Assembly: GCA_002349525.1 (NCBI GenBank)
Contig: DEDL01000018.1
Coordinates: 40,571-104,570, forward strand
Source of the DNA: Lachnoclostridium sp. UBA2905
GTDB lineage: Bacteria > Bacillota > Clostridia > Lachnospirales > Lachnospiraceae
Length of the DNA stretch: 64,000 bases
Reading direction: 5' to 3'
Position 1 is the stretch's first letter; every line of letters begins with the position of its first letter. The notes under the pieces were generated by a model that worked only from the letters and a program-made list of their open reading frames with translations, did not search any database and was not told the origin of the DNA. The position numbers and the translations under genes were made by a program. Shown here piece after piece: positions 51,953-61,087 of this stretch.

Positions 51953-52891
51953 ATGAATATTACAGCATCAATGGTTAAAGAATTAAGAGAAATGTCAGGT
52001 GCCGGAATGATGGATTGTAAGAAAGCTCTGACTAATACAGATGGTAATATGGAAGAGGCAATGAAGTTCCTTAAAGAGAACGGACTTGCTAAAGCAGCTA
52101 AGAAGGCTGGAAGAATTGCAGCAGAAGGTATTGTTGCAACATATGTAAGCGAAGATGGAAAGACAGCTTCTATGGTAGAAGTTAACAGTGAAACAGACTT
52201 CGTTGCTAAGAATGATGTATTCCGTGGATTTGTTAATGAAGTTGCTAAGCAGGCTGCAGAGACATCTGCAACTGATATTGATGCATTCCTTGCTGAAAGC
52301 TGGAGTGGAGATGCTAACATGACAATCAAAGAGAAGCTTGCTGATATGATCGCTAAGATCGGTGAGAACATGAACATCAGAAGATTTGAAAAAGTTACAG
52401 CTAATGATGGTGTTGTTGTATCATACATCCATGCTGGTGGTAAGATTGGTGTTCTTGTTGAAGCTAAGACAGACAATGCAACAGACGGAGTTAAGGAATG
52501 CCTTAAGAACGTAGCAATGCAGGTTGCAGCTATGTCACCTAAGTATGTTTCAACAGCTGATGTATCAGAAGAATATAAGAAGAGTGAGCTTGAGAGCCTT
52601 ATCGCTCAGGCTAAGAACGATCCTAAGAATGCTTCAAAGCCAGAAAACATTCTTGAGAAGATGGTTCAGGGACGTCTTAACAAAGAGCTTAAAGAGGTTT
52701 GTCTCCTTGAGCAGTTATATGTAAAGGCTGAAAATAAGGAAAATGTTTCTCAGTACATTGCTTCAGTTGCTAAGGCTGAAGGATGCAGCTTAGAGCTTGT
52801 TAACTTTGTTCGTTTTGAGACTGGTGAAGGTCTTGAGAAGAAGAACGAAGACTTTGCTGCTGAAGTTGCTGCTCAGATGGCTGGTAACTAA
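51953..52891 (+). CDS. tsf: Translation elongation factor Ts
   Basis: The 312-residue protein exchanges GDP on EF-Tu. The UBA-like N-terminus has VKELREMSGAGMMDCKKAL; the core has VEVNSETDFVAKN, the EF-Tu-contacting motif. AAGGAGAG precedes the ATG. The usual pyrH and frr genes do not follow; a terminator and an ABC exporter do. Confidence 0.97.
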   Translation: MNITASMVKELREMSGAGMMDCKKALTNTDGNMEEAMKFLKENGLAKAAKKAGRIAAEGIVATYVSEDGKTASMVEVNSETDFVAKNDVFRGFVNEVAKQAAETSATDIDAFLAESWSGDANMTIKEKLADMIAKIGENMNIRRFEKVTANDGVVVSYIHAGGKIGVLVEAKTDNATDGVKECLKNVAMQVAAMSPKYVSTADVSEEYKKSELESLIAQAKNDPKNASKPENILEKMVQGRLNKELKEVCLLEQLYVKAENKENVSQYIASVAKAEGCSLELVNFVRFETGEGLEKKNEDFAAEVAAQMAGN

Positions 52892-52918
52892 TTTAGTAAT
52901 TATTTAACATTGATAATT

Positions 52919-52956
52919 GGGCATTGTCACATATTTATGTGATGATGCCTTTATCT
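52919..52956 (+). terminator. Terminator after tsf
   Basis: GGCATTGTCACAT (52920-52932) pairs with ATGTGATGATGCC (52937-52949), with two weak pairs, around ATTT and is followed by TTTAT. Confidence 0.75.
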
Positions 52957-53040
52957 TTATCCGGGTCTTAAATAATATAGAAAGAGACATGCTTTAAATA
53001 AAATAGTAAGAGATATTTGTTATGAAACAGGGGGAGTAAA

Positions 53041-53985
53041 ATGTCATTAATTGTTAATGAGCTAACAAAGTGTTATGGGGATAAAAAGGTAGTAGATAAG
53101 TTGTCATTCAAAATGGACAATCCGGGAGTTTATGCACTTTTAGGTACTAATGGAGCTGGAAAAACAACAACAATCAGAATGATGCTTGATATGATAGTAA
53201 AAGACGGTGGAGAGGTTTTATGGAATGGTAAGCCCTTAAATCCATTGGAAACACCTGTGGGTTATCTTGCAGAAGAAAGGGGATTATATCCCAAGTATTC
53301 ATTGATGGATCAACTTATATATTTTGCAAAATTAAAAAATGTAGATGGAAAAGAAGCTGTCAGCCGTATTAAATACTGGTCAGACAGACTGATGCTTGAT
53401 GAATATTTATATCCTGATAGAAATTCAAAAGCAAAAAAGAAGAAAAAACCTTTGACAGCAGAGCAGCTTTCAAAAGGTAATCAGCAGAAGATACAGCTTA
53501 TGGCAGCACTCATATCAGATCCTAAATTACTTATTTTTGATGAGCCCTTAAGTGGTCTTGATCCTGTTAATACGGATTTGTTCAAGTCAATAATTCATGA
53601 AGAGATTAATAAGGGTAAATTTCTTATAATGTCAAGCCATCAAATGGCTACAGTAGAAGAATTCTGTGAAAATATAACAATACTTAACAGGGGTAAGGAT
53701 GTGCTTTCCGGAAATCTTAATGATATTAAAAAATCATATGGAAGGGTAAATCTTGTTGTGAAATGCGATGAAGATTTCTCTGATATTATAAATAGAAGAA
53801 ACATCAATATTTCAGAGCTTACTCCTGATGGAATATGGATGAAGGTAAAAGGAGAAGAAGAGGCGGCAGCTATTCTTAATGATCTTATAAAAGAAGGAAA
53901 AACAATTGTAAGATACGAATTAAATGAACCTTCATTACATGAGATATTCGTCGAAAAAGTAGGAGGGGCTAATGAAAAAAATTGA
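53041..53985 (+). CDS. ABC exporter ATP-binding protein, NatA-like
   Basis: The 314-residue protein has Walker A LLGTNGAGKTT, Q-loop region VGYLAEERGLYPKYS, signature LSKGNQQKIQLMAAL, Walker B LLIFDEPLSGLDP and the switch histidine in MSSHQMATVEE. EERGLYPK and the C-terminal ~80-residue domain match NatA/YhaQ-type exporters. A basic run KAKKKKK sits just before the signature motif and is longer than usual. GGGGGAG precedes the ATG. Two permease genes follow with overlap, making a three-gene operon. Substrate is unknown. Confidence 0.9.
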   Translation: MSLIVNELTKCYGDKKVVDKLSFKMDNPGVYALLGTNGAGKTTTIRMMLDMIVKDGGEVLWNGKPLNPLETPVGYLAEERGLYPKYSLMDQLIYFAKLKNVDGKEAVSRIKYWSDRLMLDEYLYPDRNSKAKKKKKPLTAEQLSKGNQQKIQLMAALISDPKLLIFDEPLSGLDPVNTDLFKSIIHEEINKGKFLIMSSHQMATVEEFCENITILNRGKDVLSGNLNDIKKSYGRVNLVVKCDEDFSDIINRRNINISELTPDGIWMKVKGEEEAAAILNDLIKEGKTIVRYELNEPSLHEIFVEKVGGANEKN

Positions 53986-55336
53986 TATAACAGGCTGGAA
54001 GAAGATATATTCATTTACGTTTTTTCAGACATTGAAAAGCAGGGCCTATAAAATATCTTTACTTGTATTATGTCTGGTTGCTCTTATTTCATGCCCTGTA
54101 ATGTGCTTTTTTAACGATACGGATGCGAAGGTAACGGATGATAAGGGGGAAGAAACAGATAATAGTTCATCTGGAATAAATGTATCATATTTCAACTATG
54201 ATAAAAAAGATGATTATTTGAATGATCTTTATGAAAAGTGGTCTAAAGAACCAGGGATTAAAACAGAATACATATCGGATGATAAACTGGAAGATTACAA
54301 AAATAAAATAAATGATAAGGAATCTGATTATTGCATTTTTGTGATTAACAATGTAGATAAGATGTATAGCCTTGAGTTTTTTGCCGGATGGGATGATACC
54401 TTACAGACAGAAAAGTATGATGGTTTTATAAATGATATGGAAAAGGATCTTGGTAATCTACAGATTATGAAGATTTCCGGGGCGAAAAACATACCGGAAA
54501 GTGTAAATGTTACTGGAACTATAGGTAAGTCAGATCAAGAATATTCTTCAGGTAGTGATGGTCTTAGCTATACTATTACACTTATATATATAGTATTTTT
54601 TGTATTTATATTATCATTTGCGGGTGAAAGCATTGCGTCATCTGTTGTTACTGAAAAATCTGGAAAGATGGTTGAATTTTTAATGATCAGTGTTAGACCA
54701 ATGGCCATACTTGTCGGAAAGGTTCTTGCTGTTATTACATGTGTAATGATACAGATATTTGCGGTTTTTTGTTCGTTTGCCGCGTCTTCAATAGCAACAA
54801 ACATGTTATTTGACAGAAATGTTTTGAATGAAACCTTAAGCATTGTACAAAATATGAATACAAGTAGACTGGAATTTAGTGCGTCGCCTTTAATTGTTTT
54901 TGTTGTTATATTATATTTTGCAGGTGGACTCTTGTTATTCTCGCTTATTGCCAGTCTTGCAGGTGCTGCAGTCAGTAAAATAGAAGAATTATCCGAAGGA
55001 ATTGTCTTATATACATTTACTTTAATTATTGGAGCTTATCTTGCATTGTTTACTGCCATTAATCGAGATATTGGTTCGGGAAACAGTATATTATCCGAAA
55101 TTTGCAGTCTTTTGCCTTTGTCGTCACCATTTTATGTGCCATATCAGGTTATTTCAGGAAAAACAGATGCAGTAACACTTATTACTTCTTTAATAATTCT
55201 GTATGTTTGTATTGTTCTTTGGATATGGTTTGCATCAAAGGTATATGAATATATGCTTTTCTACAATGGTGCAACATTGAAATTAAAGGATATAATAAAG
55301 ATTGCCTGTAATGGAAAAGTAAAGGAGGAAAAATGA
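53972..55336 (+). CDS. ABC-2 type exporter permease, NatB-like
   Basis: The 454-residue protein has one membrane helix at ~residues 25-45, a large extracytoplasmic domain (~46-195) and about five membrane helices in the C-terminal half. VVTEKSGKMVEFLMISVRPMAI and LAGAAVSKIEELSEG are ABC-2/NatB motifs that contact the ATPase. It overlaps the ATPase gene by 14 bases, with GGAGGGG in the ATPase coding end as ribosome-binding site. Confidence 0.88.
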   Translation: MKKIDITGWKKIYSFTFFQTLKSRAYKISLLVLCLVALISCPVMCFFNDTDAKVTDDKGEETDNSSSGINVSYFNYDKKDDYLNDLYEKWSKEPGIKTEYISDDKLEDYKNKINDKESDYCIFVINNVDKMYSLEFFAGWDDTLQTEKYDGFINDMEKDLGNLQIMKISGAKNIPESVNVTGTIGKSDQEYSSGSDGLSYTITLIYIVFFVFILSFAGESIASSVVTEKSGKMVEFLMISVRPMAILVGKVLAVITCVMIQIFAVFCSFAASSIATNMLFDRNVLNETLSIVQNMNTSRLEFSASPLIVFVVILYFAGGLLLFSLIASLAGAAVSKIEELSEGIVLYTFTLIIGAYLALFTAINRDIGSGNSILSEICSLLPLSSPFYVPYQVISGKTDAVTLITSLIILYVCIVLWIWFASKVYEYMLFYNGATLKLKDIIKIACNGKVKEEK

Positions 55337-55337
55337 T

Positions 55338-56618
55338 ATGAAAGACGTATACTTCTTTACACTTAAGCAGAATATGAAGGGAAAAGGTTTCAAAATCGCA
55401 ACGTTTTTAATACCCCTTATTCTATTTATTATTGGTATTGCAATAACTATAGGTATGGCTGGTGGAAATTCCGATGAAAATGATTCATTTAAAGTAACAA
55501 AATTGTATGTAAATAATGAATCAGAACTGATTTTTGATGATTTTGATTATTATGGGGTTTTGCCTTGGGAAAAAGGAAAAATTGTTCCGAAAAATGAGGA
55601 TACTGCCCTTTTACTAAATATTACAGATGGAGCTGATGGTATTTGCTATAACCTGTCTGTGCCAGAAAATAGTGTTTTGAAAACTGACGATGCGAAGGAA
55701 CTTATGCCTTCTATTGATGAATACATGAATATAATAATTAAGGCTGATATGATTAAAAAAGATAATCCCCTTATTTCATGCAGTGATGAAGAACTATTTA
55801 AGGCATGTACTCCTGTGGTTGCCAATTATGTTACCGTTGGAGACGAGAATGCTAACCTGGGGGCGTCCTTATTTAAAATGATTGGCCCTATGCTTATTGT
55901 ATTTGTATTGTATTTTATGTCCCTTGTATATGGGCAAACAATAGGAAAGACTGTAATATCTGAAAAAGTCTCAAAGCTTATGGAAACACTTCTGGTGACA
56001 GTAAAACCAGGTAAACTGATATCAGGAAAAATACTTGCAATGTTTTCACTTGCTATATTACAGATGAGCTTGTGGATTGTTTGCTTTGTCGCAGGCTTTG
56101 TTGCAGGACATTATATCGCTCTTTGGAAATATGGTGAATACACAAATATTATTCTTCAGATAATAGAAATACTCAGGGATGGATCTAATGGCCCGGCATT
56201 TTCTGTAACTGCAGTAGTACTATCAATTTTAGTACTGTTTATTGCTTTTTTGTTTTTATGTGTACTTGCCGGAATGGTTTCAGCTCCTGTATCAAAGGCT
56301 GAAGAATTATCGTCATTTTTCTCGATTTACCAGGTTATTGTTGTGGTTGGATTTATGATATCCTACATTATTCCATTAAAGGGAGGTGTAAGTCCTTTTA
56401 TTGACAGGCTGCTTCACATAGTACCGGTTACGTCAGTATTTATGCTTCCATCAGATATTCTTATTGGTAATTTGACAAGAACAGAAAGTATTACATATAC
56501 AGCAATACTTGCAGTATTTACAGCAATACTTGCTGTGTATACAGGTAAAATATATAAGGCCAGGGTATTCTATAATGACTCTGGAGAAGGAACATTAAAA
56601 CGTTTCTTAAAAAAATAA
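55338..56618 (+). CDS. ABC-2 type exporter permease, second NatB-like subunit
   Basis: The 426-residue protein has the same plan as the one before: an N-terminal helix, an extracytoplasmic domain (~45-175) and five or six C-terminal helices. VISEKVSKLMETLLVTVKPGKLI and LAGMVSAPVSKAEEL are the matching motifs. The pair probably forms a heterodimer. AAAGGAGG lies in the last codons of the first permease gene, 10 bases before the ATG. Confidence 0.88.
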   Translation: MKDVYFFTLKQNMKGKGFKIATFLIPLILFIIGIAITIGMAGGNSDENDSFKVTKLYVNNESELIFDDFDYYGVLPWEKGKIVPKNEDTALLLNITDGADGICYNLSVPENSVLKTDDAKELMPSIDEYMNIIIKADMIKKDNPLISCSDEELFKACTPVVANYVTVGDENANLGASLFKMIGPMLIVFVLYFMSLVYGQTIGKTVISEKVSKLMETLLVTVKPGKLISGKILAMFSLAILQMSLWIVCFVAGFVAGHYIALWKYGEYTNIILQIIEILRDGSNGPAFSVTAVVLSILVLFIAFLFLCVLAGMVSAPVSKAEELSSFFSIYQVIVVVGFMISYIIPLKGGVSPFIDRLLHIVPVTSVFMLPSDILIGNLTRTESITYTAILAVFTAILAVYTGKIYKARVFYNDSGEGTLKRFLKK

Positions 56619-56727
56619 TATTATATTGTCCAAGTGGTATTAGGTATTTTGTTCAAAATCAGATGGAAAATAATTACTATAGAATGCAAAAATAACTACT
56701 ACTAATTGCATATGAAAGGATACAGAC

Positions 56728-57141
56728 ATGATAAAAAAACTTTTTGATAAAACTTTCTGGAAATTTATTCTTGTTGGTATAGCCAACACCTTATTTGGAA
56801 CAGCTGTTATGTTTTTGTTTTACAATGTATTCAAATTTGGATACTGGGTTTCATCAGCATCAAACTACATATTTGGAAGTATACTAAGTTACTTCCTGAA
56901 TAAATACTTTACATTTCAGAATAAAGAAAAGAGCCTAAAGTTAGTTGTAAAATTCATAATTAACATAACAGTTTGTTACGCAGTGGCTTATGGTGTTGCA
57001 AAGCCTCTTACAATTAAAATATTATCAGGTATGGCCCCTGTAATTCAGGACAATGTAGCCATGCTTGTTGGTATGGGCTTATTTGTAATCCTCAATTATT
57101 TCGGGCAGAGATTTCTTATTTTTAATAAAAAAGAGGACTAG
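56728..57141 (+). CDS. GtrA family membrane protein
   Basis: The 137-residue protein has four membrane helices and the GtrA pattern: FWKFILVGIANTLFGTAVMF, SNYIFGSILSYFLNKYFTFQ and NYFGQRFLIF at the end. GtrA-like proteins help move lipid-linked sugars across the membrane in wall or antigen glycosylation. GAAAGGA precedes the ATG. No glycosyltransferase lies beside it, so its partner is unknown. Confidence 0.88.
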   Translation: MIKKLFDKTFWKFILVGIANTLFGTAVMFLFYNVFKFGYWVSSASNYIFGSILSYFLNKYFTFQNKEKSLKLVVKFIINITVCYAVAYGVAKPLTIKILSGMAPVIQDNVAMLVGMGLFVILNYFGQRFLIFNKKED

Positions 57142-57181
57142 ATTACTTGAGGAAAATTATGCCTGATTATATGATAAACAA

Positions 57182-57210
57182 TTGACAAGGTGCCCACTGT
57201 AATGTAATAT
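57182..57210 (+). promoter_or_regulatory. Promoter of the DegV gene
   Basis: TTGACA (57182-57187) and TAATAT (57205-57210) are 17 bases apart, 35 bases before the ATG. Confidence 0.7.
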
Positions 57211-57224
57211 AGTATTCAATACTA
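57210..57224. promoter_or_regulatory. Palindrome over the DegV transcription start
   Basis: TAGTATTCAATACTA is a perfect 15-base palindrome (7-base arms) beginning at the last base of the -10 box. It covers the expected transcription start, so it is a likely repressor site. Confidence 0.55.
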
Positions 57225-57245
57225 CATAGTACGGAGGTGAAAAAC

Positions 57246-58130
57246 ATGTACAAAATAATAGTAGATTCAGCAGGTAACCTTACCGAGGATTTGTTAGATA
57301 AATATGATATTGAAGTAATTCCATTTAAGTGTACTATTGATGGCAATAAATACCTTTGCTATGAACCTGGAAGAAATGATGATGAGGATGGTAAATGGTT
57401 CTATGATAATATGAGGAATGGCAATGATGTCAGATCAAGTCTTATAAATCCGGAACAGATATGTGATAAACTTACACCATTTCTTAAAGATGGTTTTGAT
57501 GTTATATTTGTATGCATGTCAGCTCATCTTACAGGCACTTATCAGTCAGCCTGCATTGCCAAGGATATGCTTGAAGAAGATTTTCCAGACAGGAAGATTA
57601 ATATGATTGATTCAATATCTGCTTCATTTGGTGAGGGTCTTTTGTGTATAGAGGCTTCAAAAATGAGAGACAGTGGGGCTGATATTGATGAGGTTACTGA
57701 ATGGATAGAGAATAACAGATTGAGAATCAGACATATATTTACAGTAGATGACCTTAAATATCTGAAAAAGGGTGGACGTATTTCGGGTGCTGCTGCAACG
57801 GTAGGCTCTTTACTTAGTATAAAGCCTATTTTATATGCAACAGATGATGGAACTATTGATAAGCGATGTGTTATAAGAGGAAGAAAGAAGTCTCTTGATG
57901 CTCTTGTCAATGATTATCTGGAATATGTTTATAATCCTTCTGAACAGATTATAGCAATTGCACACTGTGACTGTAAGGAAGATGCAGAATATATAGCTAA
58001 AAGAATTGAAAATGAGATGCCGCCTAAGGAGATTATTATAAGGCAGTATGACAGATGTTCAGGTACTCATGTAGGTCCTGGTGCAATGTGCTTGTTTTTC
58101 ATGGGTAAAGACAGACATTATAATGATTGA
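57246..58130 (+). CDS. DegV family fatty-acid-binding protein (FakB-like)
   Basis: The 294-residue protein has the DegV fold: IIVDSAGNLTEDLLDKYDIE at the start, VCMSAHLTGTYQSACIAK for the fatty-acid carboxylate, DSISASFGEGL, FTVDDLKYLKKGGRISGAAA and LLSIKPIL. FakB members hand fatty acids to the FakA kinase for lipid synthesis. The C-terminal GTHVGPGAMCLFFMG contains the conserved HxGPG. The ATG at 57246 follows GGAGG by 8 bases. No fakA is in the window. Confidence 0.92.
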   Translation: MYKIIVDSAGNLTEDLLDKYDIEVIPFKCTIDGNKYLCYEPGRNDDEDGKWFYDNMRNGNDVRSSLINPEQICDKLTPFLKDGFDVIFVCMSAHLTGTYQSACIAKDMLEEDFPDRKINMIDSISASFGEGLLCIEASKMRDSGADIDEVTEWIENNRLRIRHIFTVDDLKYLKKGGRISGAAATVGSLLSIKPILYATDDGTIDKRCVIRGRKKSLDALVNDYLEYVYNPSEQIIAIAHCDCKEDAEYIAKRIENEMPPKEIIIRQYDRCSGTHVGPGAMCLFFMGKDRHYND

Positions 58131-58200
58131 ATTAACATAATTTATGTGATATGATTATCTTTGATTTTATTATGATAATATACAAGGAGCGTAGTTTGTT

Positions 58201-59448
58201 ATGAAAATTTCAACAGTAAAGGGTACCAATGATTATAAACCACAGGAGGTAAGACTTCGTGATTATCTTCAGAATAAGATTATCGATGTATATACTCATA
58301 GTGGCTTTGAACATATTATGACTCCCGTTATTGAAGATATAGAGAATCTTGATAAAAGTGAAGGTGGAGAGAATCTTAACCTTATCTTTAAGATTATGAA
58401 GAGAGGAGATAAGCTCTCAAAGGCAGTGGAAAAGGGTGATGTTAAAGATCTTGCTGATATGGGACTTAGATATGATCTTACACTTCCATTGTCAAGATAT
58501 TATGCCAATAATAAGGCGGATCTTATACTTCCTTTTAAGACTATACAGGTTGACAGGGTTTACAGGGCAGAGAGACCACAGAAGGGCCGTCTCCGTGAAT
58601 TTGTTCAGTGTGATATTGATATAATTGGTTCTAAGTCTTATAAATGTGAGATTGAGCTTATTGCTACAACTGCTAAGGCTCTTCTTGCAATTAATATTGG
58701 TGGTTTCAAGATTAAGGTTAATGACAGAAGAATACTTAAGGCCGTACTTACATCTATGGGATTTGTTGAGGACGAGCTTGATAGTGTATGTATTGTTTTT
58801 GATAAGCTTGATAAGATTGGTAAGGATGGAGTTTGTGCTGAGCTTGCTGATAAGGGCTTTGAGTCTGGTGCAATTGACAAATTTGCTAAATTTCTTGATA
58901 GAGAATGTATTTCGTTAGAAGATGTAAAGAAGCTTATAACTGAAGATGATATGCAGTATGTTTCACAGCTTGAAACAATTATTAATGAGTCCTTAGCTAT
59001 TGCTGACGGAAAATATGATGTTGTATTTGATATTTCACTTGTAAGAGGACAGGGTTACTATACAGGAACAATATTTGAAGTAGAAAGCACAAGCTTTAAG
59101 GGTGCTATTGCCGGTGGTGGAAGATATGATAATCTTATTGGCAAGTTTACTAATGAGAATATACCTGCAGTAGGTTTCTCGATAGGATTTGAGCGTATTT
59201 TCTCTATTCTTAATGAAAAGGGATATAAGCCGGTGGATACTGAAAAGCATGTGGCATTATTCTATAATGCTGATGAATATTCAAAGGCATATGAACTTGC
59301 AGAAGAACTTAGAAAAGAATATAATGTTTCAATTCTTGAAAGACCTAAGAAGCTTGGAAAATATCTTGACAAGCTTGAAAAGAACAATTATTATGGATAT
59401 CTTGTTTTTGGAGAGGGTACAGAGGTTAAGGCCTTTGCTAATAATTAA
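58201..59448 (+). CDS. hisS: Histidyl-tRNA synthetase
   Basis: The 415-residue class II enzyme has motif 2 in VYRAERPQKGRLREFVQCDID and the histidine-binding LVRGQGYYTGTIFEV and GGGRYDNLIGKF. Motif 1 and the following GLRYDLTLPLSRYYANN have the RYDLT form instead of the RPEGT form of most bacterial HisRS. The C-terminal ~90 residues (VALFYNADEYSKAYELAEEL onward) are the anticodon domain. AAGGAG lies ~12 bases before the ATG. No T-box precedes it. A strong terminator follows. Confidence 0.95.
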   Translation: MKISTVKGTNDYKPQEVRLRDYLQNKIIDVYTHSGFEHIMTPVIEDIENLDKSEGGENLNLIFKIMKRGDKLSKAVEKGDVKDLADMGLRYDLTLPLSRYYANNKADLILPFKTIQVDRVYRAERPQKGRLREFVQCDIDIIGSKSYKCEIELIATTAKALLAINIGGFKIKVNDRRILKAVLTSMGFVEDELDSVCIVFDKLDKIGKDGVCAELADKGFESGAIDKFAKFLDRECISLEDVKKLITEDDMQYVSQLETIINESLAIADGKYDVVFDISLVRGQGYYTGTIFEVESTSFKGAIAGGGRYDNLIGKFTNENIPAVGFSIGFERIFSILNEKGYKPVDTEKHVALFYNADEYSKAYELAEELRKEYNVSILERPKKLGKYLDKLEKNNYYGYLVFGEGTEVKAFANN

Positions 59449-59469
59449 TTAATCATTATAGATAATTTT

Positions 59470-59520
59470 AAAGCAGCTATGAAATCCTGCAAGTAATTGC
59501 TGGAAGCATAGCTGCTTTTT
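59470..59520. terminator. Terminator after hisS
   Basis: AAAGCAGCTATG (59470-59481) pairs with CATAGCTGCTTT (59507-59518), followed by T residues. It lies between hisS and the convergent CLC gene and may serve both. Confidence 0.85.
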
Positions 59521-59556
59521 TGTGCCATATATTTGTGCCATATTATAGATGGTTTT

Positions 59557-60882
59557 TTAATGTGTGTGAGTGTTAATGTATTCTGCATGTATCTTGGAAT
59601 ATAAGATTTTCTGGCTTTTGTAGAGTCCGAAGCATCCTGAGAAAACATAGCTTACACCACTTGCAATAGCGAAAGCAAGCAGGTGATGCTGACCAAACAT
59701 CTCCATTGCCAAAAGAATTGCAGCAATAGGGCAATTTACAACTCCACAAAAAAGGCTTGTGAGTCCAAGAGCAGAACCAAAGTCGGCATTAAGACCAAGT
59801 ATAGGGGCAAACACACTTCCAAATGAAGCACCAATACAAAGAGCAGGAACTATTTCGCCACCTTTGAAGCCACAGCCCAGAGTAATTGCTGTCAACAGAA
59901 GTTTAATGATAAAAGTGTAGGAGTTCACATTGCCGTTAAAGGCATCTCGTATAATATTAAAACCTGCACCACTGTAATACTGTGTTTTTGTTATAAATAT
60001 AAATAAACTTACTAACAATCCTCCCACTGCGATTTTGAGGTAAGGATTTTTAAAGAGCCTGTCGAAAATTTTGTGGGAATAAGTCAGTGACTGACATAAA
60101 AGTATTGCAATAAGACCGCAGGCTATTGCAAGAAGAAGAACCTTTCCACATAAAAAGATATCCATTGCCGGCTGCTTTAATACTGTAAAGGTTTCTCCCT
60201 TTATTCCAAATGAGCCTGCAATTCCAAGAGAAATTGTAGAGGCAATAATACATGGAACAAATGCACTGTATTGGAACATCCCGACACTGATTACTTCCAT
60301 GCTGAATATAGTTGCTGTAATAGGAGTTCCAAACATTGCAGTAAATACTGCGCTCATACCACACATAGTCAGTATATTAATATCTTTTTCGGACATTTTA
60401 AGTTTCTTTCCTATAAATACACCAAGGCAGCCACCCATTTGAAGTGCAGCACCTTCTCGACCTGAAGAACCTCCAAAAAGGTGAGTAAGAACAGTTCCTA
60501 TATATATAAGAGGAGCCATGGTTCCAGGAATCTGGTCATGGGAATGAATGGATTCAAGGACAAGATTTGTTCCTTTATCCTTATATACATTAAAAAGCTT
60601 GTATATAAATACAATGGCAATTCCTCCAAGGGGCAGAAACAATGGTATGTATGTGTAGGATGTTCTTATATCTGTTACATATTCAATGGATTTATAAAAT
60701 AATGAACCCAAAACACCACATACTGAACCGGCAATTATTGCAATAACAAGCCAACGTACAAAGGTTAGTATATAATCCTTTCCTGTCTTTACATTCTGAA
60801 CAATCTCTTCTTTTATTTCCTGATTTATCTCTTTTTTGTCTCTCTTATCTCTTTTTTCTCTCATTTGTCCCTGTCCAATCAT
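59557..60882 (-). CDS. CLC family channel/antiporter, probable fluoride-exporting subtype
   Basis: The protein has a charged N-terminal tail and about ten membrane helices. The gating motif reads GGSSGREGAALQMG, with the gating glutamate, and the second half has GCGFKGGEIVPALCIGASFG. The GSGIP chloride motif with its serine is absent; its place holds NLVLESIHSHDQIPG. These features resemble the CLC-F fluoride/proton antiporters rather than chloride channels. Two starts are possible: ATG at 60882 with no clear ribosome-binding site, or ATG at 60864 with AGGGA upstream. No fluoride riboswitch is visible before it. Confidence 0.85.
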   Translation of the reverse strand: MIGQGQMREKRDKRDKKEINQEIKEEIVQNVKTGKDYILTFVRWLVIAIIAGSVCGVLGSLFYKSIEYVTDIRTSYTYIPLFLPLGGIAIVFIYKLFNVYKDKGTNLVLESIHSHDQIPGTMAPLIYIGTVLTHLFGGSSGREGAALQMGGCLGVFIGKKLKMSEKDINILTMCGMSAVFTAMFGTPITATIFSMEVISVGMFQYSAFVPCIIASTISLGIAGSFGIKGETFTVLKQPAMDIFLCGKVLLLAIACGLIAILLCQSLTYSHKIFDRLFKNPYLKIAVGGLLVSLFIFITKTQYYSGAGFNIIRDAFNGNVNSYTFIIKLLLTAITLGCGFKGGEIVPALCIGASFGSVFAPILGLNADFGSALGLTSLFCGVVNCPIAAILLAMEMFGQHHLLAFAIASGVSYVFSGCFGLYKSQKILYSKIHAEYINTHTH

Positions 60883-60959
60883 TTTTGTAACAGTATAACA
60901 TTACTAATCATTTACATCAACAGATTTCTTTTGCATGTGAAGTGATTGAAAAAATGTAC

Positions 60960-60988
60960 TTGAATAACCTGAAAGATTACTATATACT
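60960..60988 (+). promoter_or_regulatory. Promoter of the suf pair
   Basis: TTGAAT (60960-60965) and TATACT (60983-60988) are 17 bases apart. The ~93-base leader has GAAGC and GCTTC as a small inverted repeat near 61018-61032. Confidence 0.6.
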
Positions 60989-61087
60989 AAATTTGTTGCG
61001 AGTTTATATAAGCAGGAAGCGAAGTATGCTTCAAATATTATTGATACGAATTTGCAATGCATATTAAGATTTTAGTTGGAGGCATAT

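Noticed and set aside
60883..61087. Fluoride riboswitch for the CLC gene
   Set aside because: I looked on the minus strand for the conserved GGNGAUGG and GCUGAUGG-type elements and did not find them.
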